Assembly (NCBI RefSeq): GCF_007483665.1
Contig: NZ_VIQO01000039.1
Coordinates: forward strand, 62,001-126,000
Source of the DNA: Catellatospora sichuanensis
Lineage (GTDB): Bacteria; Actinomycetota; Actinomycetes; Mycobacteriales; Micromonosporaceae
Direction of reading: 5' to 3'
Length of the DNA stretch: 64,000 bases
The translations under genes were made by a program, and so were the position numbers. Within the stretch, counting starts at the first letter, position 1, and each line of letters opens with the position of its first letter. The notes below the pieces were generated by a model. That model ran no database searches and was not told the origin of the DNA. It was given only the letters and a program-made list of their open reading frames with translations. Below are positions 31,537 to 40,320 of the stretch, one piece after another.

Positions 31537-32918
31537 TGCGATTCGACCTGCTGACGGCCCCGGTCGACGGGGTGACCGAGGCGTACGAGGTGGTCGCCGG
31601 GTTCGACGGCACGCTGGTCGCCGGGCTGCTGCGGCCGGGCGCGGAACAGATCGCCGCGCTGCACGCACTCGCCGCCGCCGTGTCGGGCACGCCGCTGGCC
31701 GGCCGGGTGGCCGAGGCGGTCGACAAGACCGTCGCCGGCTCGATCTCCGACGAGCACCTGGCAGCCCTGGTCGCGGCCAGGTCCGCGCTGCTCGGTGCGG
31801 CCCACGACGCCCTGCTGGCCCGGCTCGACGACGCCGCCGGGCGGGCCCGACAGCCGTGGCCCGCGACCGTGACGGCAACCGCGGCAGGAGCCGACAACCT
31901 GCTGGCCGCAGCGCGGTCCTGGCTGTCCGATCTGGCCATCGCGGGTTGGCGCGGCATCGACCACGACCTGGTGTCGCACGCCGACCAGGCGGTGCAGGCA
32001 CTGCTCGCCGACGCGCGCCTGCGCAGGCTGGGCGCGCTGCTCGACGGTTTCGCCGGTGAGCTGCGCGCCTGCGCGCCTGGCGCGACCATGCCGCGGGTGC
32101 CGGTGCGGCGCTGGGCCGACCTGTGGGCCCGCGCGGTGCTACTGGCCCAGCCGGGCGCGCTCACCGCCGCCGAAGCGGGCACGGTGTCGGGGCGGCTGCT
32201 GCCGCTCGGGATCGACCTGCACGAGCACCCGACCGCGGTGCAGGCGCAGGTGCACGCCGTGCTGGAGACCGCGGACGGACCGCGGCTGGTCCGCGCGAGC
32301 GTCTCCGCCCCGAAGGTGGACACGCTGGTCGGGTCCGGCGTGTGGCAGCTGCTGCGCGGCCACAGCGCGCTGCTGGCGGCGGTCACCGAGCAGCGCGCCA
32401 TGGCCCTGACCGACATGCCGGTCACCGCGGGCGGCGACCTGATCTGGTCCGACGCGCACGCCAGACTCGACACGCCCGCCGAGCCGTTCGCCACCGCACG
32501 CGTGCAGTTGGCGACCGCCGCCGCCGCTCCGGCCCCGCCGCTGGAACGGCACCCCGTTCGCCTCGCCGAGCCGGTGCTCCTGGAGGGGTACACCGCAGCG
32601 GCGCACGACGACGGCGTCACGCTCGCCCTGCCGGGACTGGCCGTCGACGTCGACGTCGAGCGGATGCACAGCGCCGGGCCGCTCACCCCCGCGCTGGTCG
32701 CGGCGTCGACCGCGTGCATCGGGCTGCTGCGCTGGGACGGGCGCTGGACGATCCAGCCGCTCGGGGTCGAGGCGCAGGTCAAGCGCAAGACAGTCGCCGT
32801 GCACGCGGGTGCGTGGGCGGGCGGGGCCGGTGACGCCGCCGGAGCCAAGGCGGAGGCAGCCGCCGCCGACGCGGTCAAGGTGCTGCGCGAGCGCGCCGGA
32901 AGGTTGCTGCGCAGATGA
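31536..32918 (+). CDS. unknown protein of MoxR-VWA cluster
   Basis: The product is 460 aa from ATG 31536, translationally coupled on both sides. No family is recognised. It is alanine- and leucine-rich and mostly helical in the first half (AALHALAAAVSG, SDEHLAALVAARSALLGAAHDALLARL). A beta-rich middle (LPLGIDLHEHPTAVQAQVHAVLE, VRASVSAPKVDTLVGSGVW) is followed by a short charged tail (ADAVKVLRERAGRLLRR). No nucleotide-binding loop, metal motif or signal is visible. Its fixed place between the SWIM and VWA genes suggests a structural subunit or substrate adaptor of the same complex. Confidence 0.82.
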   Translation: MRFDLLTAPVDGVTEAYEVVAGFDGTLVAGLLRPGAEQIAALHALAAAVSGTPLAGRVAEAVDKTVAGSISDEHLAALVAARSALLGAAHDALLARLDDAAGRARQPWPATVTATAAGADNLLAAARSWLSDLAIAGWRGIDHDLVSHADQAVQALLADARLRRLGALLDGFAGELRACAPGATMPRVPVRRWADLWARAVLLAQPGALTAAEAGTVSGRLLPLGIDLHEHPTAVQAQVHAVLETADGPRLVRASVSAPKVDTLVGSGVWQLLRGHSALLAAVTEQRAMALTDMPVTAGGDLIWSDAHARLDTPAEPFATARVQLATAAAAPAPPLERHPVRLAEPVLLEGYTAAAHDDGVTLALPGLAVDVDVERMHSAGPLTPALVAASTACIGLLRWDGRWTIQPLGVEAQVKRKTVAVHAGAWAGGAGDAAGAKAEAAAADAVKVLRERAGRLLRR

Positions 32919-34402
32919 CGATCGACGCGGACTTCAACCGCCGCCAGGTCATCTACTGGCGGCTCATCGCGCGGCTGTTCAGCCGCGAGGAGCAGACGGC
33001 CCTGGAGGCCGCCAGCCTGGCCGTGACCGAGGACATCGGCCTGCCCGCCGCGCTGCTCGACCCGTCGGTGTCGATCGACAACATCGTGCAGCGCTTCCCC
33101 GACCTGGCCAACGAGTTCGACGGCCTGATGACGGCCGAGAACCTCGGCTCCGCGCCGGCCGACGATGCCGTGCCGGCCGACGATGCCGCGCCGTCCGACG
33201 AGGCGAGGACAACCGGGGGCGACCCGGCGGCCACCGGTAGCGCCGTTGCCGGCGGTTCCGCAGCCGCCGCCGACGAGGTTGCCGCGGCGGTGCCGGACGA
33301 GTCGGGCCGCGATACGGCCGCTGAGGTGCGCCGGGCCGCGCTGGCGGCGAAGCTGCTGCTCAATGTGTTCGATACCGGGTCGGGCTCGGTGTCGGCAACG
33401 CAGCTGGCGCGCTGGCAGTCCGACGCGGGCTGGCTGGAGCGGGCGCTGGGCGAGGAACCGGGCAGCCTGCGCCGCCAGGGCGGCGGGGGAGCGGGCGGCG
33501 GCAGCGGGCAGGGCATGGGCGGCACGCTCGGCGAGCTGGAAGGTGACCTGGTGAGCCGGATGCAACTGCGCGAGGTGCTGGCCGACCCGAAGCTCGCGGC
33601 GCAGCTCACCCCGAGCATGTCGCTGATCGAGCAGCTGCTGCGCGACAAGTCCAACCTGTCCGGCGTCGCGCTGGCCAACGCCAAGTCGCTGATCCGGCGG
33701 TTCGTCGACGACGTCGCTGCGGTGCTGCGTACCCAGGTGGAACGCACCGCGGTCGGCAAGATCGACCGGAGCGTGCCGCCCAAGCGGGTGTTCCGCAACC
33801 TGGACCTGGACCGCACCATCTGGAAGAACCTCACCAACTGGAGCCCGGACGACCAGAAGCTCTACGTCGACCGGCTGTTCTACCGGCACACCGCCAGCAA
33901 GACCACGCCGTCGCGGCTGATCGTGGTGGTGGACCAGTCCGGCTCGATGGTCGACTCGATGGTGAACTGCACCATCCTCGCCTCGATCTTCGCCGGGCTG
34001 CCGAAGGTCGACGTGCACCTCATTGCGTACGACACCCGGGCCATCGACCTGACGCCGTGGGTGCACGACCCGTTCGAGGTGCTGCTGCGCACGAATCTCG
34101 GCGGCGGCAACGACGGCCCGGTCGCGATGGCCATGGCCCGCCCGAAGATCGCCGAGCCGGCCAACACCGCGATGGTCTGGATCTCGGACTTCTACGAGTT
34201 CGGCGCATCCCAGCCGCTGTACGACAGCATCGTCGCGGTGCAGCGCTCCGGGGTGCGGTTCATCCCCGTCGGCTCGGTGACCAGCTCCGGCCAGAACATC
34301 GTCAACCCGTGGTTCCGCCAGCGGTTCAAGGACCTCGGCACGCCGGTGGTGTCCGGCCACATCCGCAAGCTCGTGTTCGAACTCAAGAACTTCCTCGCCT
34401 AG
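32915..34402 (+). CDS. VWA-domain protein (YehP-like) with intact MIDAS
   Basis: The product is 495 aa from ATG 32915, overlapping the upstream stop by 4 nt. A variable Ala/Asp-rich linker (~75-130) and a Gly-rich stretch (~188-205) separate N-terminal helices from a conserved middle. The C-terminal von Willebrand A domain has the metal-ion site VVVDQSGSMVDSM (D340, S342, S344), a Thr in LLRTNLGGGNDG and D425 in WISDFYEFG. VWA partners of MoxR ATPases usually dock substrates to the AAA+ ring. The next gene, 12 bp on, is that ATPase. Confidence 0.9.
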   Translation: MTIDADFNRRQVIYWRLIARLFSREEQTALEAASLAVTEDIGLPAALLDPSVSIDNIVQRFPDLANEFDGLMTAENLGSAPADDAVPADDAAPSDEARTTGGDPAATGSAVAGGSAAAADEVAAAVPDESGRDTAAEVRRAALAAKLLLNVFDTGSGSVSATQLARWQSDAGWLERALGEEPGSLRRQGGGGAGGGSGQGMGGTLGELEGDLVSRMQLREVLADPKLAAQLTPSMSLIEQLLRDKSNLSGVALANAKSLIRRFVDDVAAVLRTQVERTAVGKIDRSVPPKRVFRNLDLDRTIWKNLTNWSPDDQKLYVDRLFYRHTASKTTPSRLIVVVDQSGSMVDSMVNCTILASIFAGLPKVDVHLIAYDTRAIDLTPWVHDPFEVLLRTNLGGGNDGPVAMAMARPKIAEPANTAMVWISDFYEFGASQPLYDSIVAVQRSGVRFIPVGSVTSSGQNIVNPWFRQRFKDLGTPVVSGHIRKLVFELKNFLA

Positions 34403-34414
34403 GAGATCTGCACC

Positions 34415-35527
34415 ATGACCGAGATGCTGCGCGCCCCCGCCGAGACCAAGTACGCCGAGGAGCTGGACTGGCTGGAGTCCGTCGACGACGGGCCGAGGCC
34501 GTTCTCGTGGCGGCTGAGCCCGAAGATGGTGCGGCTGTTCATCCTGGGCAGCGAACGCGCCGACGGCCTCGACCGCGAGATCGCCCAGAAGTGGTTCGGC
34601 GACCGCAGTTTCGTCGAACGCGCCATCGTCACCCTCGCCTCCGACCGCGGCCTGCTGCTCATCGGCGACCCCGGCACCGGCAAGAGCTGGCTCGCCGAGC
34701 TGCTGTCCGCGGCGATCAGCCGCAACTCGACCCTGGTCGTGCAGGGCACCGCCGGCACCACCGAGGACCACATCAAATACTCCTGGAACGTGTCCGCGGT
34801 CATCGCCAACGGCCAGTCCCGGGCCTCGATGATCCCGTCGCCGATCATGACGGCGATGGAGCAGGGCGTCATCGGCCGCTTCGAGGAGCTGACCCGCTCC
34901 ACCAGCGACGTGCAGGACGCGCTGATCTCGATCCTGTCCGAGAAGTACGTGTCCATTCCCGAGCTCGACGACGACAATATCGTGTTCGCCAAGCCCGGCT
35001 TCTCCATCATCGCCACCGCCAACAGCCGCGACCGGGGCGTCAACGACCTGTCCTCGGCGCTCAAGCGGCGCTTCAACTTCGTGCGCATCCCCGTGGTCAC
35101 CAACAAGAAGAGCGAAGCCGAGATCGTCCGGTTCCGCACCGTGGAACTGCTGCGCCGCCACCAGATCGAGCTGGACGTGCCGCCGACGCTGCTCGACATC
35201 CTGCTGCAGAGCTTCGCCGACCTGCGCGCCGCCGCCGCTTCGGCGGGCAGCGACGACGAGAAGCTCGAGTCGGCGCTGTCCACCGCCGAACAGATCGGCG
35301 TGCTGGAGGATGCGATCCTGCACAGCAACTTCTTCGGCGACCGGTCGCTGCGGGCGCAGACCCTCGCCGGTTCGCTGGTCGGCTCGCTGGCCCGGCGCGC
35401 CCCGGAGGACCTGGCGATCCTCAACAAGTACTGGCACGGTGTCGTCGAGCCGCGCAGCAAGGCCGAGGGCGGGTCGTGGACCGAGTTCCTCGAAGGCGGC
35501 CGCGAAGCGATCAAGACCCTGTCATGA
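34415..35527 (+). CDS. MoxR-type AAA+ ATPase (YehL-like)
   Basis: The product is 370 aa from ATG 34415, with AGGAGAT upstream. Walker A is IGDPGTGKSWLAELL, with K90. The Walker B position reads VIGRFEELTRS, with Glu-Glu where most MoxR proteins have Asp-Glu. Sensor 1 is SIIATANSRDRG, and the arginine finger region is LSSALKRRFNFVRI. A helical lid domain closes the C-terminus. MoxR ATPases form hexamers that remodel partner proteins with VWA proteins. The stop overlaps the DUF5682 start (ATGA). Confidence 0.92.
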   Translation: MTEMLRAPAETKYAEELDWLESVDDGPRPFSWRLSPKMVRLFILGSERADGLDREIAQKWFGDRSFVERAIVTLASDRGLLLIGDPGTGKSWLAELLSAAISRNSTLVVQGTAGTTEDHIKYSWNVSAVIANGQSRASMIPSPIMTAMEQGVIGRFEELTRSTSDVQDALISILSEKYVSIPELDDDNIVFAKPGFSIIATANSRDRGVNDLSSALKRRFNFVRIPVVTNKKSEAEIVRFRTVELLRRHQIELDVPPTLLDILLQSFADLRAAAASAGSDDEKLESALSTAEQIGVLEDAILHSNFFGDRSLRAQTLAGSLVGSLARRAPEDLAILNKYWHGVVEPRSKAEGGSWTEFLEGGREAIKTLS

Positions 35528-38328
35528 CGACGCCGACCTTCGGAGCGCTGCGTTCGCAGTTGCTCGACGCGGCGGCGGCGCTCGCCGACGGGCCGGACGC
35601 GCTCGCCGGGATCCTCTCCGGCATCGTGGACGACGTCGACCGGGCGCTGGCCGAGCCGCTGGAGATCTTCCCGGTGTGCCACCACTCGCCCGCGTCCGCG
35701 ATGGCGATGGCCCGACGGCTGCAGGAGAAGCAGCCCAAGGTCATCTATCTGGAGCTGTGCGAGGACATGACACCGCTGCTCACCGAGCTGCGCAACTGCC
35801 GGCTGCCGGTGGCGGTGCAGGCGTTCGCGTCCGAGCTGGACGGCTTCCCGCAGGACTGGGCACCGCTGTCGGTGGTCGCGCCGATCACCGAGGCGTCGGC
35901 CGAATACCAGGCCATCGCGTACGCCCTGGACACGCCCGGCGTCGAGCTGGTGCTCGTGGACCGGTCGACCGACCACGTGTTCCAGTGGCAGCCGCGCAAG
36001 GACAAGGCAGCCGAACCGGCCGACGAACCCGGCACGGAACCCGCCGAGGACGCCGATCTGCACGGTGACGCCGTCGGCGTCGAGATCGGCGACCTGCGGC
36101 CGCGCTTCGCCGAACTGGAGCAGCACCTGCTGCACCACGGCAAGGTGCGGCACTGGTCGGAGTGGTGGGACCAGTATGTCGAGCAGCCCCTCGGCGACGC
36201 CGACTACGACACATACCGGCAGGTCATGGTCCTGATCGGCAGCCTGTTCCGGCGGCTCGCGCCCGGCGCGCACGACCGGGTCGCCTCCGACGAGGAACGC
36301 GAGCGCTACATGTGGACCCGGATGCGGCAGCACCTCGCCGCATCCGGCGCCGACCCGGCCGACACGCTCTACGTCTGCGGCGCGTTCCACGCCGCCAGCC
36401 ACGTCGACGAGTTCGGCCTGCACGGCACCGACACCTACGAGATCAGCCCCCGGACCGCCACGAAGTGGCACTACGGCCTGATCCCGTCGAGCCACTCCTC
36501 GATCGAGGCCCAGTTCGGACTGGCCTCGGGCTCGGTGTCGATCGCCGCCGCGGTCTTCGCGAAGTCGCTGACCCGCACCGGCGTGATCCCATACCGGCTG
36601 GAGGGCCAGCAGGGTCGCCCGTCGGCGAAGAAGAAGGCCAAGCCGACCGCGGTGGTGTCACCACAGTCGCAGCAGGTCGCCGACCGGCTGTCCGGGTTCC
36701 TCGCCCGGCCCCCGGTCCTCGACACGCTCGACGAGGACGAGCTGCTCGGCTGGTCCGTGGAGATCGTGCGGCTGGCCCGGCGCAACGGCTACCTGGCCAG
36801 CACCGCCGACGCCATCGCCGTGTTCGAGACCTCGATCCTGCTCGCCGGGATGCGCGGCCGCGCCCGGCCCACCCCGTACGACTTCCAGGACGCGGCCGTC
36901 ACCTGCATCGAGAAGGAGTCCGTGCCCGGCCGCCGCGACGTGCGGCGGCTCTGCGAGATCATGCTCGGCGGCGACCGCATCGGCCAGGTCGGCTACGAAT
37001 CGCTGCCGCCGCTGGCCCGCGACGTGCACGACCGGCTCGCACCGCTCGGTCTCAAACTGGAGCAGCGCGGCGTGCAGCGGGCCCTGCTCGACATCGCCGG
37101 GGATCCTGTGCTGGGCAAGTGCTCCGACCTGCTGTGGATCCTGCTGCACCTGCTGCCCAAAGGCGCGGCCCGCCCGATCATGGGCGAGCGGCGGCTCGGC
37201 CACCGGGCCATCCAGGAGTCCTGGGACCTGGCACTCGGCACCCACCAGCGGGAACTGATCGAACTCGGCTACGAGGGCATCACCGTCGAGCAGGTGCTCG
37301 AACAGCGGCTGCGCCGCTCAGTCTGGGGCCCGCAGGCCACCGCCGCGGTCGCCCTCGGCGCAGTCGAGGACGCCACGCTGTACCTGCGCAGCCGCCGCTT
37401 CGCCGACGAACTCGGCGCCCGCGCGGTCGACCTGCTCGCCGCCGAACGCACCGTCGACGACGCGCCCGACGTGCTGCGCCGGGCCCGCCGCCTGCTGGCC
37501 CACTACCGGGCCACCGAACCGGTGCTGCCCGCCTGGCTGGAGGCTTTCGTCAAAGCCGGGTACGCGCACTACTGCACCCTGCTGCCGAACGCCTTCGTCG
37601 AGGAGGAGACCGGCACCCGCCAGGTCGCTGCGATGCTCGGCTTCCTGTTCAGCATGGAGAGCCTCGCCCTGTCGCTGGGCTGCGACCGGGCCCAGCTCGA
37701 ACTGGCCGTGGCGCAGTCGCACCCGACGACGCCCGGCAAGACCGCGCTGCTGTGGGCCGCACAGCACCAGCTCGGCGTGCTGCCCCGGGCCGAGCTGCGC
37801 GAACGCTGCGCGGCACTGCTGGACAACCCGCTGGTACTGCCCGCGTACCCGCAGTATCTGAGCGGTTTCGTGCAAGCGCTGGAACCGGTGCCGGCGCTGG
37901 CCGGGTTCGTCGTCGAGGCGATCTCGCAGGCGTTCGGGCGGCTGCCCGACCCGGTGCTGCTGCCCTGGCTGCCGACGCTGATCACGACCCTGCGCAAGGA
38001 GGGCGGCGACCACGTCGGCCTGCTGGTCCGTGAGGCCGGCCGGGTGTTCCCGGGTGACCTGGCGACGCTGGACGCGTGGACCCCGCCGTGGTCGGCGGCG
38101 GCTGTGGACCCGGCATCGGTCGCCGTCGCGCCGCGCGGTCAGGCGGGTCCGGTCGCGGCGCTGCTGGCGACGCACCCGGTGCCGACCGATGCGCTCGCGG
38201 CGCTGCTCGGCTGCGATGGGACGTGGGCGTCGGCGGAGCCGGAGCCCGGCACCGGGCCGGTCCACGAGCTGCTGGCCCGGTATCCGGAGTCCGCCGTCGC
38301 GCTGGCCGCGGCGACCGGCGCCGGCTGA
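35524..38328 (+). CDS. DUF5682 protein (YehM-like) of MoxR-VWA cluster
   Basis: The product is 934 aa from ATG 35524. The N-terminal ~350 residues have motifs of the EreA/ChaN/TraB-like fold: FPVCHHSPASA (H53, H54), VIYLELCEDM (E77, E80) and VCGAFHAASH (G286-x-x-H289, H293). These could bind metal or act in hydrolysis. A low-complexity linker (~158-185, and SAKKKAKPTA near 373) precedes a long helical C-terminal half. DUF5682 proteins accompany MoxR and VWA genes in many bacteria, but no activity is known. It is the last gene of the unit, followed by a strong terminator. Confidence 0.85.
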   Translation: MTTPTFGALRSQLLDAAAALADGPDALAGILSGIVDDVDRALAEPLEIFPVCHHSPASAMAMARRLQEKQPKVIYLELCEDMTPLLTELRNCRLPVAVQAFASELDGFPQDWAPLSVVAPITEASAEYQAIAYALDTPGVELVLVDRSTDHVFQWQPRKDKAAEPADEPGTEPAEDADLHGDAVGVEIGDLRPRFAELEQHLLHHGKVRHWSEWWDQYVEQPLGDADYDTYRQVMVLIGSLFRRLAPGAHDRVASDEERERYMWTRMRQHLAASGADPADTLYVCGAFHAASHVDEFGLHGTDTYEISPRTATKWHYGLIPSSHSSIEAQFGLASGSVSIAAAVFAKSLTRTGVIPYRLEGQQGRPSAKKKAKPTAVVSPQSQQVADRLSGFLARPPVLDTLDEDELLGWSVEIVRLARRNGYLASTADAIAVFETSILLAGMRGRARPTPYDFQDAAVTCIEKESVPGRRDVRRLCEIMLGGDRIGQVGYESLPPLARDVHDRLAPLGLKLEQRGVQRALLDIAGDPVLGKCSDLLWILLHLLPKGAARPIMGERRLGHRAIQESWDLALGTHQRELIELGYEGITVEQVLEQRLRRSVWGPQATAAVALGAVEDATLYLRSRRFADELGARAVDLLAAERTVDDAPDVLRRARRLLAHYRATEPVLPAWLEAFVKAGYAHYCTLLPNAFVEEETGTRQVAAMLGFLFSMESLALSLGCDRAQLELAVAQSHPTTPGKTALLWAAQHQLGVLPRAELRERCAALLDNPLVLPAYPQYLSGFVQALEPVPALAGFVVEAISQAFGRLPDPVLLPWLPTLITTLRKEGGDHVGLLVREAGRVFPGDLATLDAWTPPWSAAAVDPASVAVAPRGQAGPVAALLATHPVPTDALAALLGCDGTWASAEPEPGTGPVHELLARYPESAVALAAATGAG

Positions 38329-38344
38329 CCGGAGGCCTTCCCGA

Positions 38345-38380
38345 CCGTGGTGGTGCCGTCCGCAGTCGGCACCACCACGG
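38345..38380 (+). terminator. terminator of the MoxR-VWA cluster
   Basis: CCGTGGTGGTGCCG pairs perfectly with CGGCACCACCACGG around an 8-nt loop, 16 bp after the DUF5682 stop. It marks the end of the five-gene unit. Confidence 0.8.
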
Positions 38381-38433
38381 CTCGCAACCCGGTCCGCCGT
38401 GAGCGCGGCGTGCTCGATACGGACCCAGGTCCG

Positions 38434-39324
38434 TCACGAGCGGATGAGTGCACTCAGTATCCGTTCGCAGCGGGCGGGGTCGATCGTCAGGCCGCGCTCC
38501 AGACCCCAGAGCCAGTAGTCGACGCAGCGGGTGACGGTCCAGCCGTGTGCTGCCTCGACGTCCAGGTTCCCGGCTGTGACGAGGATGTCGAGCAGCCGCC
38601 GTACGTCGGCGTCGGCGGGCAACTCGTCGGCGCGGCTCCACATCAGTTCGGGTACGGAGTACTCCGGGGCGCCCCGGAGCGGTCGGGGATCGATGGCCGA
38701 CCACGGCTGCCGTGTCGCGGCCAGCACGTTGCCATAGTGCAGGTCGGCGTGAATCAGGACCTGCTCCCCGGCTTCCGCCAACTCGACGGCGTGGCCGCAG
38801 GCCGCCTCCACCCAGCCGGGTGGGACCGGGTAGCCGAGAGCCCGCTGGCGCCGGGCCAGCGTTTCCGGAATTTCCGCCGCGACCTCGCGCAGCGTACGCA
38901 CCCCGGCCGGAGCCGCGACGGCAAGGGCGCGGATCAGGGAACCGGCGACTTCCGCTGCTTCCGGCAGCGGCAGCGTGTGCAGGGATCGGGTGTGGTCCAA
39001 GCGCTCCAGGAGCAGGGCGCCCACGTCCGGTTCGGCCGCCAGGAGCGCGACCGCGCCTCGGCCCTGCCACGCCCTCAGCGCGCGGGCCTCCTCTCCCGCG
39101 GAGTCCACCAGCCAGGTCAGCTTCAGAGCCAGCGGCTGCCCGCCACGGCGGACCAAGACCACCAGGCTCAGGCCCCCGTGCAGCGGCGCGGCATCGTCGA
39201 CGACCAGGTCCCACCGCTCGCGAAGCAGCTCGACCAGCGTTGGCAGCGACTGCACCCACCTTCGCCCGGCCTCGCCGTCGACACGGATGCGCCACTCGGC
39301 GAACTGCTCCGGCACCGTGATCAC
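38434..39324 (-). CDS. aminoglycoside/hydroxyurea-type phosphotransferase family protein
   Basis: The product is ~296 aa from GTG 39324 (VITVPEQFAEWRIRVDGEAG), with GGAGGG 8 nt upstream; an in-frame start at 39354 is less likely. The kinase core has PLALKLTWL (ATP-binding Lys), the catalytic loop VLIHADLHYGNVLAA and the metal-binding Asp in AIDPRPLRG. The order and length match the APH(6)/hydroxyurea phosphotransferase group related to streptomycin 6-kinases. It could inactivate an antibiotic or phosphorylate a sugar; sequence alone does not say. It lies alone after the cluster terminator on the opposite strand. Confidence 0.85.
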   Translation of the reverse strand: MITVPEQFAEWRIRVDGEAGRRWVQSLPTLVELLRERWDLVVDDAAPLHGGLSLVVLVRRGGQPLALKLTWLVDSAGEEARALRAWQGRGAVALLAAEPDVGALLLERLDHTRSLHTLPLPEAAEVAGSLIRALAVAAPAGVRTLREVAAEIPETLARRQRALGYPVPPGWVEAACGHAVELAEAGEQVLIHADLHYGNVLAATRQPWSAIDPRPLRGAPEYSVPELMWSRADELPADADVRRLLDILVTAGNLDVEAAHGWTVTRCVDYWLWGLERGLTIDPARCERILSALIRS

Positions 39325-39457
39325 GAGTCTGGTCCCTCCGCGGCCCCTCACCACCGCGTCGGCTCCCGGCGCCGCTCACTCCGGAATCGCCGGGAGAGTC
39401 CTGGATCCGGAACTGACGTCCAGGGGACTCATGACCGTCGTCCGGCACGACCTTCAC

Positions 39458-39512
39458 CGGCCTACCGTAACGGAGGCCCAGGCGTGTCCGCCCCGTGTTA
39501 CGAGGTAGGCCG
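39458..39512. repeat. long-stem inverted repeat
   Basis: CGGCCTACC plus GTAAC pair with GTTAC and GGTAGGCCG, with a two-base bulge and a 25-nt loop. It lies between the divergent kinase gene and a small membrane protein gene, ~65 bp before the latter. It could be a regulatory dyad or a small repeat element. Confidence 0.45.
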
Positions 39513-39576
39513 CATAAAGCCCAGCGGATGATCGCGGGGATACCGTGTGTTGGCGATCATGTGTAGCCTGCGGCGC

Positions 39577-39801
39577 ATGGAAGCGAGACCAGGTACAGCG
39601 GCAGGGATCCTCGGCACGTCGCTTGCGGTCATTGGTGTGATCGTCATCGTGGCTGCATTTCTGATGCGGCGGTACGGTCTGCTGGGTGCCGACGGACTGT
39701 TCGTCGGCGGCCTGATGGTGGTCGCGGGGTTGCTGCTCCGCATTGAGGCCGCAGTTGCCCGCGGTGCCGGTCGAGCCTCATCGGATGCACAGCGACGGTG
39801 A
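39577..39801 (+). CDS. small membrane protein
   Basis: The product is 74 aa from ATG 39577; TAGCCT lies 7 nt upstream, consistent with leaderless transcription. Two hydrophobic helices (AGILGTSLAVIGVIVIVAAF and LFVGGLMVVAGLLLRIEAAV) flank a short RRYGLLGADG loop. No family is recognised. It is probably in the cytoplasmic membrane as a hairpin. The 200-bp gap after it, to 40001, contains a GGGCTTAAGCCC palindrome and nothing else I can name. Confidence 0.6.
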   Translation: MEARPGTAAGILGTSLAVIGVIVIVAAFLMRRYGLLGADGLFVGGLMVVAGLLLRIEAAVARGAGRASSDAQRR

Positions 39802-40001
39802 CCAGCCGCACCGTCGGCACCGGCCCGGGAGTCCAGCAGGCGATCTACTTGGTCGCCGCCTCCAGCCTGAGCTACCTGCCGCTGCCGTACGATGCGCAGC
39901 GAAGTTGGGCTATTGGATGTGTCCAAAGCCCCGGCGCAGGTGGTGCGCTGCCACGGGCTTAAGCCCCGAACCTGCGGATCAGGAGCGCCCGCGGGTGAGA
40001 G

Positions 40002-40211
40002 CTACAGGGCGATAGGTTCGTACTCCAGCGCCTTGTCCACTACTTCCTCATCCGACAACTCGGTCCAGAAGATGTAGTTCGTAAGGCGCCCCGAAGGAAG
40101 AAGGAAGTATCCCTCGAGGTCCTCGATCATCTCATCGACCTCCTCCTCGGTATCTCCTGCCCGGATGGCGGCAACCAATGCGATCGCCGCCCGCCTCTCA
40201 CGCTCTTCCAT
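40002..40211 (-). CDS. bacteriocin-immunity-like (E9imm-type) small protein
   Basis: The product is 69 aa from ATG 40211, after GGGGGTGAG. It is very acidic, with helices EERERRAAIALVAAIRAGDT and EEEVDEMIEDLEGYF. The tail LTNYIFWTELSDEEVVDKAL-EYEPIAL closely resembles actinobacterial proteins annotated as e9imm peptide, which share the colicin DNase-immunity fold. No DNase bacteriocin gene is nearby, so this would be an orphan immunity protein. The family call is from memory of the tail pattern. Confidence 0.6.
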   Translation of the reverse strand: MEERERRAAIALVAAIRAGDTEEEVDEMIEDLEGYFLLPSGRLTNYIFWTELSDEEVVDKALEYEPIAL

Positions 40212-40320
40212 GCCCGCTCACCCCCTAAGTGATCCGCATCAGGGTAGGTCAGGCCGCACCTGATCATGGCTGAGGTGTTTGGTGGACCGGATCCTGCCAC
40301 CGACCTTCTCCGCGTCCGGA

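Noticed and set aside
31436-35437. 1333-codon antisense frame across the MoxR-VWA cluster
   Set aside because: It spans four real overlapping genes with recognisable domains on the other strand and has no start context or motif of its own.
39935-39995. Possible tRNA-like piece on the minus strand (GCAGGTTCG with flanking stems)
   Set aside because: The T-arm has no matching 3' half and no cloverleaf can be formed; GGGCTTAAGCCC is a simple palindrome.
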